DNA of 64,000 nt from Rhynchopus sp. YZ270_cl-10 (taxonomy: Eukaryota; Euglenozoa; Diplonemea; Diplonemida; Diplonemidae), in assembly GCA_964035575.1 (NCBI GenBank), contig OZ037905.1:1017001-1081000 (forward strand), given 5' to 3'. A program made the position numbers and the translations under genes. Positions within the stretch are counted from its first letter, which is position 1. Every line of letters begins with the position of its first letter. Below the pieces are notes generated by a model. It worked only from the letters and a program-made list of their open reading frames with translations, did no database searches and had not been told where the DNA came from. Shown here piece after piece: positions 9,694 to 19,304 of the stretch.

Positions 9694-12600
9694 TTAATAC
9701 GGCCGACTAGATGGACGTGTAAACCTGGTGGTACTGCGTCGTGATGTCATCATGTGCGCTGCGAGAGGAAACCCTTCGCGGTTTACCTGAGCGGGGATGT
9801 GAATAAAATTGGGTTTGCACATTCCCCAGCTATTTCCAAAAGAAACCCGTTGGTAATATTAAGATGAACCGAAGCCCCTCTGTGCATCGTCACCTAACCC
9901 GACCAACACCTACCTGCCTACATACAAACCTAAACATTAAAACCAAATAGTAGTTGAACTAAAACGCATCTCAGTCACAACAAATGTACACCACACAACG
10001 CTCCCCACAAAAAACACATACCTCCTTCCCTTGCGACGAGACGGTACCCTGCATGAAGCCCTTCCTCCTTGGGGTGCGGGTTCTCTCTTCGACGTGGACT
10101 TGGTTGCTGTTCTGGATGACGTTCATTGAGGCACGGGTGTGTTCATATCTGTCCATTGGCGCTGCGTAGCCGTTAGCATATGTGGAGGCGAGGCCGTGCG
10201 CGATGCCTGGGTACGACGTGAAGTCGTCGTATCCCACTGCACGCAGCGTGGGCGACACGGATGAGGAACGTTGCGGGACCGCCATCTCCTTACGCTTGCG
10301 CATTGTCGACGGCGCTGCTGCAGACGTTGACCGCCCCGACGACGTGCGTGCCTCACTCCGCAGACGCTCGCGCTCACGCACCAACTCCCGCTCCCTCTCA
10401 TAACACTGCAGGTCATCAGCAAAGCAACGCACCTTGTTGCTGATCCCCCCTAGGCTCAGTGTGTGTCTCAGTGGGATCACTCCTGCGGTGACTGCAGACT
10501 CGAGTGGGCGTTCTGGGGGCGACTTGGGTGAGGTCATTTCTGGAGTATTCTCATCGTGTGGGCTGCGTGCTGTGCGTGCGGTGAGGCGTGATGTGCTTGG
10601 GGTCGCGATGGACTCAGCGCAGAGGCTTGCCGAAGGGGGCGAGCGGCGCTGTGAAGTGGACTGCGCTGCAGACGCGACGGACGCAGTGGCCTCGCGTCCC
10701 GCACCCATGCGCCGTCCTGCAAGAATCAGGTTGCGAAGGTTCAAATCCAAACGATTCGCATTGTGCGCATTGCTGAAGTCCGGCATATTCGGGTTCTGGC
10801 AGAACCTAGCCAGGCTAATGATGAACCCCGCATTCTTCGTGATCTCCAAGAAGTTCGCCATCTCCTGCCGCGTGTAGTCTGGGCTCACCCCATACCACAC
10901 AACTATCTCACGCAGCGCCTTCAGCACACTGGCGCGTTGGAACGGCTTCATGCGGCCCATTTGCGACTCCTGAAAAGGGATGAGGTGGCACGAACACATA
11001 GCAATATACGGAGTGCATGCGTCTGCATTGCAACAAATTGTTTCATATACATTCTTCTGACGAAAAGAAGGTATAGAGGGTGCTAAAAATGTACCCTTGA
11101 TTTTGTAGTGCGTCTGCATTGCAACAAAGAAAGAAAAGATTTGACACGACGATGAACCTAAGCTTCTCATGCTTAGTCACTAAAGAGTGTTTTGTTGGAT
11201 GTTGGTATCAAGAGAGAGAGAGAGAGAATCATTAATGTGGCAAGAACCATACCTCCACCATCCAAGGGCCACAGTCAAGAGGGAGGTCCGTCCTGCCAGA
11301 CAGCTCAGTGACAACCTGCCTGATATGGTTGAACGCCTGTAGATGGGTGTGTGTGGATGTATTTGTGTAGAACTAAGAATAAGGTGGTGGAGGAACACCT
11401 GTATGGGTGGAGATTATTAAATGCTGGTGTGTGATAACTCTGCAGAAAAAAAGGGGAGATTTTTTTCGCAGCCAAAAAAGCGTTGAATCTTGGTAGTATT
11501 TTGTTTTGTGTTTTTGGGGGTGTTTATTGCTCTGGTTTCAAATATCAGTTTGCGAGGAAACTGAACTGAAGGAGTAAATACCTGTCTGAAGATACGTCTG
11601 GGCTCGACTGAGTGTTGAACGGACGTTGCAATGGTCTGCACCTGCCTGAGGACAGGTGGGGTGAACTGGATCACCTCTGACTTGAGCGCGGCGAGTGTAG
11701 TGGTGGCGTCCTCGCGCACCGACTGCACCTGCTCCTGGCTGTACGTTGCCGCGTGGCCCTCCTCAAGCCTTCGGGAGAGGGCCTGCGACTCGCGGAGCTC
11801 CTTCTGAAGGTAATCAATGCGGGCCTCCTGCTCCTTGACGACGGTGGTCAGACGGCGCAGATGGGTGATGTTCTTCTGCTCCTTCTTGCCCTTCTTCAGT
11901 GTCGACTGCAGTCTCACATGGGCCTCACGGTACTTCATCTTCGTCTCCCGCAGCTCGTCTTCTTTGCGTTCCAACTCAGACTGCAGACGTTGTCTCCTCT
12001 CACGGATGCGTTCCTGTGTTTGATAGAGACCGCGGTTCTTCTCCTGCATCTCGCGCGCCTGATGCTGAATGTTGCCAAGCTGTTCGTTCAGCTCGCGAAT
12101 ACGCTGCTGGTGTTCATTCATAACGGCCGTCCGCATTCTGTTGTTCGCATCCATCTCCTTCGCGTAGGTGCTTGCCAGCTTGTCCTTTTCGTTCATCACC
12201 TCTTTCAGGTTCTTTTCACGCTTCCCAATCTGCGCCTCCATGTCTTGAATTTCTGTCTGAAGGCGTGACACATCGTCGAGACTCCCCTCTACACGTTCAC
12301 GAAGGAGGACGCACTGTGTTTCGACTGCAGCCTTCGCAAGCTCCCTCTCGTTGGCAAGCTGCTTGAGACGGTTCATCTCGAGCTGCTTTGCGAGGAGCTC
12401 CTTCTCGGACACACGCTGGCGCTCTTCTGCCTCGCGGGCAAGCTCCTGCTTCATCTCCTTCAGGCGGATGATCTCCTTCCCCTTCTCCTCGACCGCCTTT
12501 GTTTGCGACTCACTTTGCGCAACGAGCTCCTGCAACTTCGACGCTGACGAGCTGCACTTTGCGGTAAGAGAGTCAATCACATCCGCCTTCGCTGTCACCT

Positions 12601-15600
12601 CTGTTTTCAAACTGCTTACCGCCGAGACGAGACCTGCATGCTCCTCAATAGCGCCCTTAAGGGAGGCTGAGACTGCCCCATACTTTTCTTCGAGAACTTG
12701 GTTTTGGATGAAGAGACATTCAGAATCGTGCCGTTCTGCTGTCATAGCGCGTTCCGATGCATGAAGCTCTGCTTGCGCGGTGGCGATGATAGAGTCCTTA
12801 TCTTGCAAAATCGTTTTGTGCTGTGTCTGAGCCTCCTGGTATTGAAATTCAAGCACCCGAATGCATTCGTCGTTTTGTTGCAGCCGTTCGGATTGTTCCT
12901 CAAGCACCGCCTTGCTGCGTGCGTCAATCTCCTGCAACATTTTCTCATAGTACTCCCGCTCTGCGAACACCTCGCCACGCACCTCTTTGATAATGGTCTC
13001 CTTCGCCACCAGCTCCTTTCTCGCCTCCTCCACCTTCAACCCCGCCATCAGCTTTTCATCCTCGCAGGCGGCCCGGATTTGTGTAATCAGCCCTTCCTCA
13101 TCCTTCAGCCGCTCCCTGAGGGACACCTCATTGCCCCGCAGCCTCGCAAGCTCCGCACCCTGCTGCGCCGAAGCTGCCTCCATTGCTTGCAACTTCTTTT
13201 CCAACACCACCTCCTTCTCTGTCGCTCTACGAAGGCTTCCATTCTTTGCCAACACCTTCCCTTCCTTATCACGCACAATACGAGAGGTCTTGACCACCTT
13301 CGATGCCAAAACCTTGGCAGGAGTGGCAGAGGTTGCGGACAACATCGTGAGAGCCGCCTGCTGCTTCACGGTGTACTGCTTCTTCTCCTCTTCTGACAGC
13401 GCTGCATGCTGTAAGGCGGAGACGTGACCACGGAGGAAGGCCTTTTGGGAGGATGGAGACAATGTATCGAATTGCTTTTGCAACTCCTCGGGGAGGGCTG
13501 CGCGGACGATATGGATTTGTTCTGCGAAGCTTTGCCGTTTTTCGAGAAGATGGGTTTCCGCTTCCACTTCTAATCCTTCTAATAATACTGCTGAATGCGA
13601 ATGTAATGATGCAATTCTGTCATCAATGCTGGTTTTGGCAGTATCTGTGGTGGTGGTGGTGGTGGTGCTGCCCTCTTTCTCTACCGGTGTGTTCACGGCA
13701 TTAGCGTATGCCGCGAGAAAGCTTTGCTGCTGTTGCGCTGGGAGACGATGGAATTTCTCCTGCTGCCCCTCCGGAAGCGATGCAATGAGGGTCACCTGCT
13801 CTGACAACGTCAACGCAATGTCAGCCACCTCATTGTTCACTTCATTGCTGGAACCCTGGGGGGCGCTTTGCAATGTGGGTCGGGTGTTCTCAGTTTCTCC
13901 TTCGCCCAACGCAAAATTTTCCTGCGTTAACCCATTCTGCCCCGCTTCCTCCCGCAGCCTCGGATTCACCCTCATCTCATTGAGGTACGTCTGCTGCTCC
14001 TGTGGAGTCAGCTCGTTGAAGCTCAGCCGCTGCTCCTCAGGCAGCGCTGCGATGAGGGCCTGCTTTGCTCTGAGACTTAGCGGGGAGAGGGGGGGGTTAG
14101 AAGACTGCGATGCATCGCGCAATGCGTGCAACACCTGCCGCCGTTCTAACACAATGCGGTCTTGGTCTGCTCCGTCTCTCTCCTCCTCTTCCAATGGCTG
14201 CGGCTGTGTCGCAAAGAAACGCTGCTGATCCAAAGGGGATAATGCTTCAAACACTGCCCGATCCTCTGAAGCCAATGCCTCCACAATCGCAGCCTCCTCG
14301 ACCAAAGAGAGGTGCGGCTGCGGTGCTGAGGTGATGACCGCCTCCAGGTCCATCCTCCCACCACTCCGGAGCGACTCCTCTGCACGGAGAAGCAGCAGAT
14401 CGCGCATGGCTGTGGCAGAGCCTTCTGGGGTCTCAGTGGTGACCTTCTGTGCGGCAAGGTATGCATGCTGTCCTTGCGGGGTGAGGCTGTTAAAGACAGA
14501 GAGCTCTTCAGGGTTGAACTGATCAACAAGACTTTTCTGTTCGGAGAAGGAGAGTGTCGCAGAAGCGCTCAGATGCGAGGCAGCAGTTACCACATCGAGC
14601 AGGGACGCGTTGGAGGTGAGTTCCTGGAGGAGGTCGCTGCGTTCTTTGACGATGTCGCGTTGCGTGGCTTCGTCGAGGTGTGCCAGCTCTGCGGGGGTCA
14701 GCTGCTGTGCGAGGAAGGTCTGCTGTTCTTTGGGGCCTAATGCAGAGAAGAGGCGTTGCTGTTCGTCTGTAAGGGAGCTGACGATGAGGCGTTGCTGTGC
14801 GTGGTTGTAGAGCTTGCAGGTTTCTTCGGGTTGGCTGCCGTTGAAGCCGCTGCGTTCGCGTCTGACAGATTCTACCTTGTCTTGAAGCCACAACAGTCTG
14901 TCCAATTCATGGTCCGCAGCAGTAGGATCGACAAACCTAAAAATCGCGCCCGCAAGCGTAAAGAAACACCCATGAAACAGCGTGCTGCGCTCCCCAGACC
15001 GCTCCCTCTCCTCAGTGTCCAAAACCTGGCATGGTGCAGACAAAGACACCAAAGTGCACAAACTGTTCGTCGAGAACACAGAGGATGACGTCTCATTCTC
15101 GTTCAACACAATAAGCGCAGCGCCTCGCGGCACCCCCTGGAGTTTGAGCACATCTGCCGCTTCGTCTTTGATAGGCGGTGCGTTTGGGTATTGTGCGGAA
15201 AGCTTCTTTGCGGTGATTGTGTCGGGAATGGGGTCTGATGAGTCGGTGATGTAGACCGCAGATTTCACCTCACGGACGACAGGCTCGTTGCCACTGGGGT
15301 TGGGGCGGAGGACGATGATGTATGGGGAGAGACTGCAGCAGAAGGACCCCTGGGGCAGTGTCGGTGGTGGTGACAATGTGCGTGCGGTGGGGCTTGCACT
15401 GCGGCCGGACTGGAATGCAGAGAGTTCGTGTTTGAGCTTTGCGACCTCCATGTTTTCTCTGCGGAGGTGCGCCACCTCTTGACGCAGATCGCGGATGAGA
15501 CGTGTAGTGCCGTCTTCGTTTACGATTGCCTTCTGGCGGATCTGCTTGACGCGGTCCGCATAGCGTAGAGTGTTGAGCGTTTCGTCGTAGGAGGAGGAGC

Positions 15601-16621
15601 AGGGCGAGACGGTGGCCACCATGATGGTCTTGCTGTTCCCGCCTAAGTTCTCACGAAGCAGCCACGTGAGGTTGCTGTCGCGAAAGTTGATGTACGTCTG
15701 CCGCTGCTTCTCATGGCTCTCCGCAAGGTTGTGTATAACACTCCCCAACGTACACAAGCTTTTGTTGATATTAATCCCTTCAGTAAGCGACTCCCCGCTG
15801 GTCCCCGCGTTTTTGGTGCGTTCTGACCCAGCCAAATCAACAAGATTAATTTTCGAGACATATTCCGAGAGCTCACCACCTTGAAACATGCTTTGTTTGA
15901 GGGTAATCGTGAAGATTGCGTGGCTGCGGGAGGAGCGTTCATTGAGCTTTGTGCTGTTTGTATGACGGTAGCGGTTACCTGAGACGAGGAGGGCTTGTAC
16001 CTCATCGTAAACACAGGCGGGCGCGACAGAGAGGTTCTCAACGTACGGACCTAGGGAGGGGTGTTCGCGGACACGAAGGTTTTCTTGTTTAGGCTCAAGC
16101 AGGTCGTAGACACGCTCGTTATAGATTTCATAGTAACTGCAGGTAACTTCGTAGGAGAAGATAGGGCCAGACTCATTGTCGGTGGTATCGGGCGCATCTG
16201 AAACCTTTGTGTAGTTTTTGTCAATCAGGTCGAAAAGATCGCTGCAGGCGCGTGGAATGATACCACGATCGGCAGCTGCGTGCGAGCGTGAGTCACCCAT
16301 CATAGTGTAGGTCTTCCCAGACCCGGTCTGACCATACGCAAAGATGCAGGTATTAAATCCGGAAAAGGCGTGCTCCAACATAAGCTTGCCTACATGCAAA
16401 TATACGTCCTCCTGCCCATCAAAGTGGTCACCTCCATCTAGCGACCAATACACCCGGTCAAAAGAGAATGTCCGTGGATTAGCTCCCCTCAATTCCCGTT
16501 GAATGACCAGCTTGTGTTTGCCGCTCGAGGATACCACTACACCCTGCCCCTCTTCTACAGGTGTCTGCGGACGGACTCTGACGTGGACCAGCACTCTCTC
16601 ATCCTTGTCGTCCCTGCCCAT
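9694..16621 (-). CDS. Kinesin-3-type motor, four exons, about 2054 aa
   Basis: A plus-end-type microtubule motor. Exons are 11582-16621, 11253-11336, 10022-10969 and 9694-9786. All junctions are phase 0, with donors GTATTT, GTATGG and GTATGT and acceptors TACAG, TTCAG and CTCAG. The motor domain spans about residues 8-370: P-loop GQTGSGKT at 97-104, then NERSSRSHAIF and DLAGSER. LRVREHPSLGPYVENL is a kinesin-3 hallmark. A diverged FHA-like segment lies around 540-565. Residues about 600-1070 carry six copies of an unrecognised Gln/Leu-rich repeat (see findings). Residues about 1140-1650 are coiled coil. The tail (exons 2-4) has a helical block followed by Ser/Thr/Arg-rich disorder ending RPSSRPY. 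Read without splicing, the frame breaks into two apparently separate genes. The joins keep frame and turn non-coding tails into coding sequence. Cargo unknown; intraflagellar or vesicle transport is plausible. Confidence 0.88.
9861..9895 (+). repeat. Dispersed hairpin repeat, family A
   Basis: AAGATGAACCGAAGCCCCTC followed by CGTCACCTAA. It lies inside the last intron of the kinesin gene, antisense to it. Confidence 0.6.
11039..11182 (+). repeat. Family J and family A repeats inside a kinesin intron
   Basis: A family J block (11039-11078) and a family A hairpin (11150-11181, GATGAACCTAAGC ... GCTTAGTCAC) both lie in the 283-bp second intron, antisense to the gene. A 20-bp string around TTTGTTGCAATGCAGACGC also occurs twice in this intron (reverse complement). 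This proves that the dispersed repeats occupy introns as well as spacers. Confidence 0.7.
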
Positions 16622-16921
16622 CGCAATGAGGTGGGTGGGGGTGGGGTCTTCCTGATGTGTGGGTGGAACAAAAGGGGGGGTGAGAAAGAGAAAAAAGGAG
16701 AGAGAAGATGACAGTTTGAATAGAATAGGCCTATTTCGTATTTAGCAAGTTTCAAAGAAAAAAAAAGAAGAAAAGAAAAAAAGAAAAGAAAAACGGGGAG
16801 CGGGGAGGGAAAGGTTAGTGCAAACGTCTCTGCAAACGCAGGCACAATGAATGAATGAGGGGGGGCTTTTTGAGAAAAAACGATGAAGACAGAAAAAGGA
16901 AAAAAATAAAGTGAAGTTGAG

Positions 16922-16996
16922 AGTGCAAACGCCTCTGGGACGCAGGGCACTGACACTCCGAGGGGTTATCGAACCCCCCGGAGTGTTGCGCTTGAA
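16922..16996 (+). repeat. Dispersed repeat, family F (T-arm-like)
   Basis: Begins GTGCAAACGCCTCTGGGACG and contains GGGGTTATCGAACCCCCC. A near-identical copy is at 55100-55168. Partial relatives are at 7965-8003, 33238-33285, 40801-40843 and 44187-44225. The reverse complement contains GGTTCGATAACC, close to a pol III B box. Confidence 0.75.
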
Positions 16997-17323
16997 ATAA
17001 AAGAGAGAGGCAGAAAGTGCACACACCTCAACAACACTACTGACGCAGGCACGAAGAAAAGCTAAAAACTAAGCGTCCTTTTTACAGGACACACGCAATT
17101 GAAAGAGGGCGTGACGACAATAACAAAAAAAAATCCTGGGGAAACCATACATAAGGATTTAAAAAAAAAAAACTGAAGAGGAACATCACTGTGCACATAT
17201 AACAACAAAGACCTAACTAGTAGCAAATATGTACCTCGCAAGAAGAGAAAAAGAGAGAAAAAGATAATTCTAATTCTCTCGAACTCAATCACATTACCAA
17301 ATCTTAAAACGATGATGAGAAAA

Positions 17324-17364
17324 GTTTATAAGATGACCGTAAGCCTCTCGTGATTAGTACCTTA
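17324..17364 (+). repeat. Dispersed hairpin repeat, family A
   Basis: GTTTATAAGATGACCGTAAG, CCTCTCGTG, then ATTAGTACCTTA. Same start as the copies at 59124 and 61706. Confidence 0.7.
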
Positions 17365-17373
17365 TATAAGCTT

Positions 17374-17485
17374 TCCTTTAAATACAAATCCCTCGTGACA
17401 GTGTACCTTTGGTACGATGACCGGTACACCGTGGGGTGGACCCCAACCATGCAGTCCTACTCCATTTCGTGGTTTACACTCTGAA
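17374..17485 (+). repeat. Dispersed repeat, family B (long copy)
   Basis: Contains AAATACAAATCCCTCGTGAC, AGTGTACCTTTGG, a central hairpin around ACCGGTACACCG and the tail ACCATGCAGTCCTAC. It matches 45378-45464 and 55187-55285 over most of its length. Shorter copies are at 18154-18193, 37501-37572, 53612-53651 and 54768-54826. All are on the plus strand. Confidence 0.75.
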
Positions 17486-18108
17486 AAAAAAAAAAGCAAA
17501 GAACCCTTGTGCACGATACACAATGTTTTGCAAAGGAAAGAAGAAAAGACCAAATTCTAGGGGGGGAGGGGGGCATAGTTCGTGAAGTTCATTGGCAATT
17601 TCGTTATGTTCGAATTGGGGGTTTATTTCTTTGCCTTTTACAATCACCCTCATAGTATTAATAATGTTTTGTTATTATGGGGTTAACGACCCGGGACCCA
17701 GGTAAGGGACCCGGGACCAGGGTCAGGAACCCGGGCACGGCTTGGCACCGACTTTCTGCGGCGTCGTACCGAAGGTGCACGAAGACAGGGTACGGTAAAT
17801 TTTAGTAATGCTTGCAGTGTCACATTCTACTTCGTGTGTGTCGTGGGTCACACTTGAGGGCAGGATCCACTGCGTGGGTCTGGGTATCTAGGGTACCTAG
17901 ATACGGTTTACGTAGCACCGTGCCTCCACTGGTACACTGCGTGCACTGTGCGTACACTGCGAATTGCATCGCCACCCGAGCCTTAGACAAATCTATTTGG
18001 AATACCATTATCTTTACTATGAAGGTGTCTTGAAAAGTTCCCTTTGAAGTATCTCTCGGGAACACACTTCTCTAAATTTTGGAAAATAAAAATAAATAAA
18101 AATCATAC

Positions 18109-18193
18109 GATGATGAGCACAAGCTCTTCAATACTAAGTCACCTTCAAATAAAAGTTGACTTGAAATACAAAGCCCTCTCGTGACAGTGTACC
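18109..18193 (+). repeat. Families A and B, adjacent copies
   Basis: A family A hairpin (18109-18146, ending TACTAAGTCACCTTC) is followed 7 bp later by a family B head (18154-18193, GTTGACTTGAAATACAAAGC). Confidence 0.65.
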
Positions 18194-18326
18194 AATAAAA
18201 TGAAACGTTTATGAGAGGAACCTAAGCCTCTCAAAAAAATTCAAAAAAAAAAAAAATTGTTCGTTATTCGCAAGGAAAATATTCTCCGCACAGATCTCTC
18301 AAAAAAGCTACTTTTTTTTGTTTGTT

Positions 18327-18375
18327 TGAAAACTTGGTTGTATTAGTGTAGCCACCCGAGGATGAACTCCACTAT
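18327..18375 (+). repeat. Dispersed hairpin repeat, family D
   Basis: GAAAACTTGGTTGTATTAGT, GTAGCCACC, then GATGAACTCCACTAT, after a T-rich run. Copies at 18740-18781, 44504-44552, 44577-44625, 53227-53276 and 61816-61864, all on the plus strand. Confidence 0.7.
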
Positions 18376-18739
18376 AAGTTTGTTTTTTTTCAGCGCTGCG
18401 CACTGAACTCAATAAAAAAAAAGACACCCAATTTGGCTTTAGCAGTTCTTTTGACCTATTTTGCCCGCATTTAATGAAGATCTGATAACGGTCAGGCCAC
18501 GCAAGTGGTCTGCACGCCATTTTTAAAAAAAAAAACATGTTTGAGGTAGTGCAGTTGCCCTTTTGTGTTGCCACAGGGTACACATCTCCACTTTCCACAC
18601 ATTTTTTTTTTCTGTTCCATTCACTTCCATAATTCATACGGGGGACAGGCAGAACAAGCGCCAACATACATAGGGTGTCTTGCGGTTCCGCAGCGTTCTT
18701 GCGGTTTCTTTTTTCTCTTTTTTTTCGGTCTTTTTTTTT

Positions 18740-18871
18740 GTGGATTAGTGTAGGCACTTTTGGGGGATGTGCTCCACGATACAAAACCAATATTTTGTAT
18801 TTTTTTTTTTTTTTTTTTTTTTTGAAAAATTGTTGGAAAAGTGTAGTTGCCAACAATGCAAGCTCCACTGT
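18740..18871 (+). repeat. D-E composite repeat unit
   Basis: A family D copy (18740-18781) and a family E copy (18823-18871) are joined by a T-rich spacer. The same D-then-E order occurs at 53227-53352, so the pair may move or act as one unit. Confidence 0.6.
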
Positions 18872-19064
18872 TTTTTTCTCCTGACAAATCACTGCTACAT
18901 TCAACCATACCACCACACACATAATGATAAACAGGACACAAACAAGGCAACGTGATGCAACGAAGTATGCAACCACCCACACCCTTCCCCACACACATGA
19001 GAAAATGTTTCCAGGTGAGCACTTCATATTTAGTCACAAACAAAACAAAACAAAAAAGAAACTG

Positions 19065-19126
19065 TAGTTGATGCAGGCACCTCCGACTGACCCACAGTAC
19101 GATGCCAGCCATCTGGATGAAAGCAC
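19065..19126 (+). repeat. Dispersed repeat, family C
   Basis: GATGCAGGCACCTCCGACTG, ACCCAC, GTACGATGCCAGCCATCTGG, ATGAAAGCAC. Highly similar copies are at 45031-45097, 45476-45540, 55023-55082 and 61090-61146, all on the plus strand. Confidence 0.8.
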
Positions 19127-19304
19127 GGCCGGGGAAAAAAATAAGAAAAAAACTGCAAGATGAACGAAACCCCTCATAGCCTAGTCATTAGATTAGATTA
19201 CTTAATGTTTTGAACCTTGGTTATTGGGCATAGCCTGGTCACCCTGTAGGCAGGTTCCCTCCTCCTCCTCCTCCCCTGTTGTTGTATCATTCTCTCTTCG
19301 GGTC

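Larger units (their letters stand above)
16622..19304. other. Spacer packed with dispersed repeats
   Basis: No exon is supportable. It begins with the pyrimidine-rich 5' leader of the kinesin gene. It holds repeat families F (16922), A (17324, 18109, 18206, 19157), B (17374, 18154), D (18327, 18740), E (18541, 18823) and C (19065). A GC-richer stretch at about 17690-17960 contains a perfect 21-bp palindrome and is discussed in the findings. Confidence 0.6.

Noticed and set aside
16922-16996. Functional tRNA gene
   Set aside because: Only a T-arm-like stem-loop is present. No acceptor stem, D-arm or anticodon arm can be drawn around it.
18308-19112. Two overlapping minus-strand frames of 160-240 codons
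   Set aside because: Built from dispersed repeats D, E and C and Lys-encoding A-runs. No coding signal independent of the repeats.
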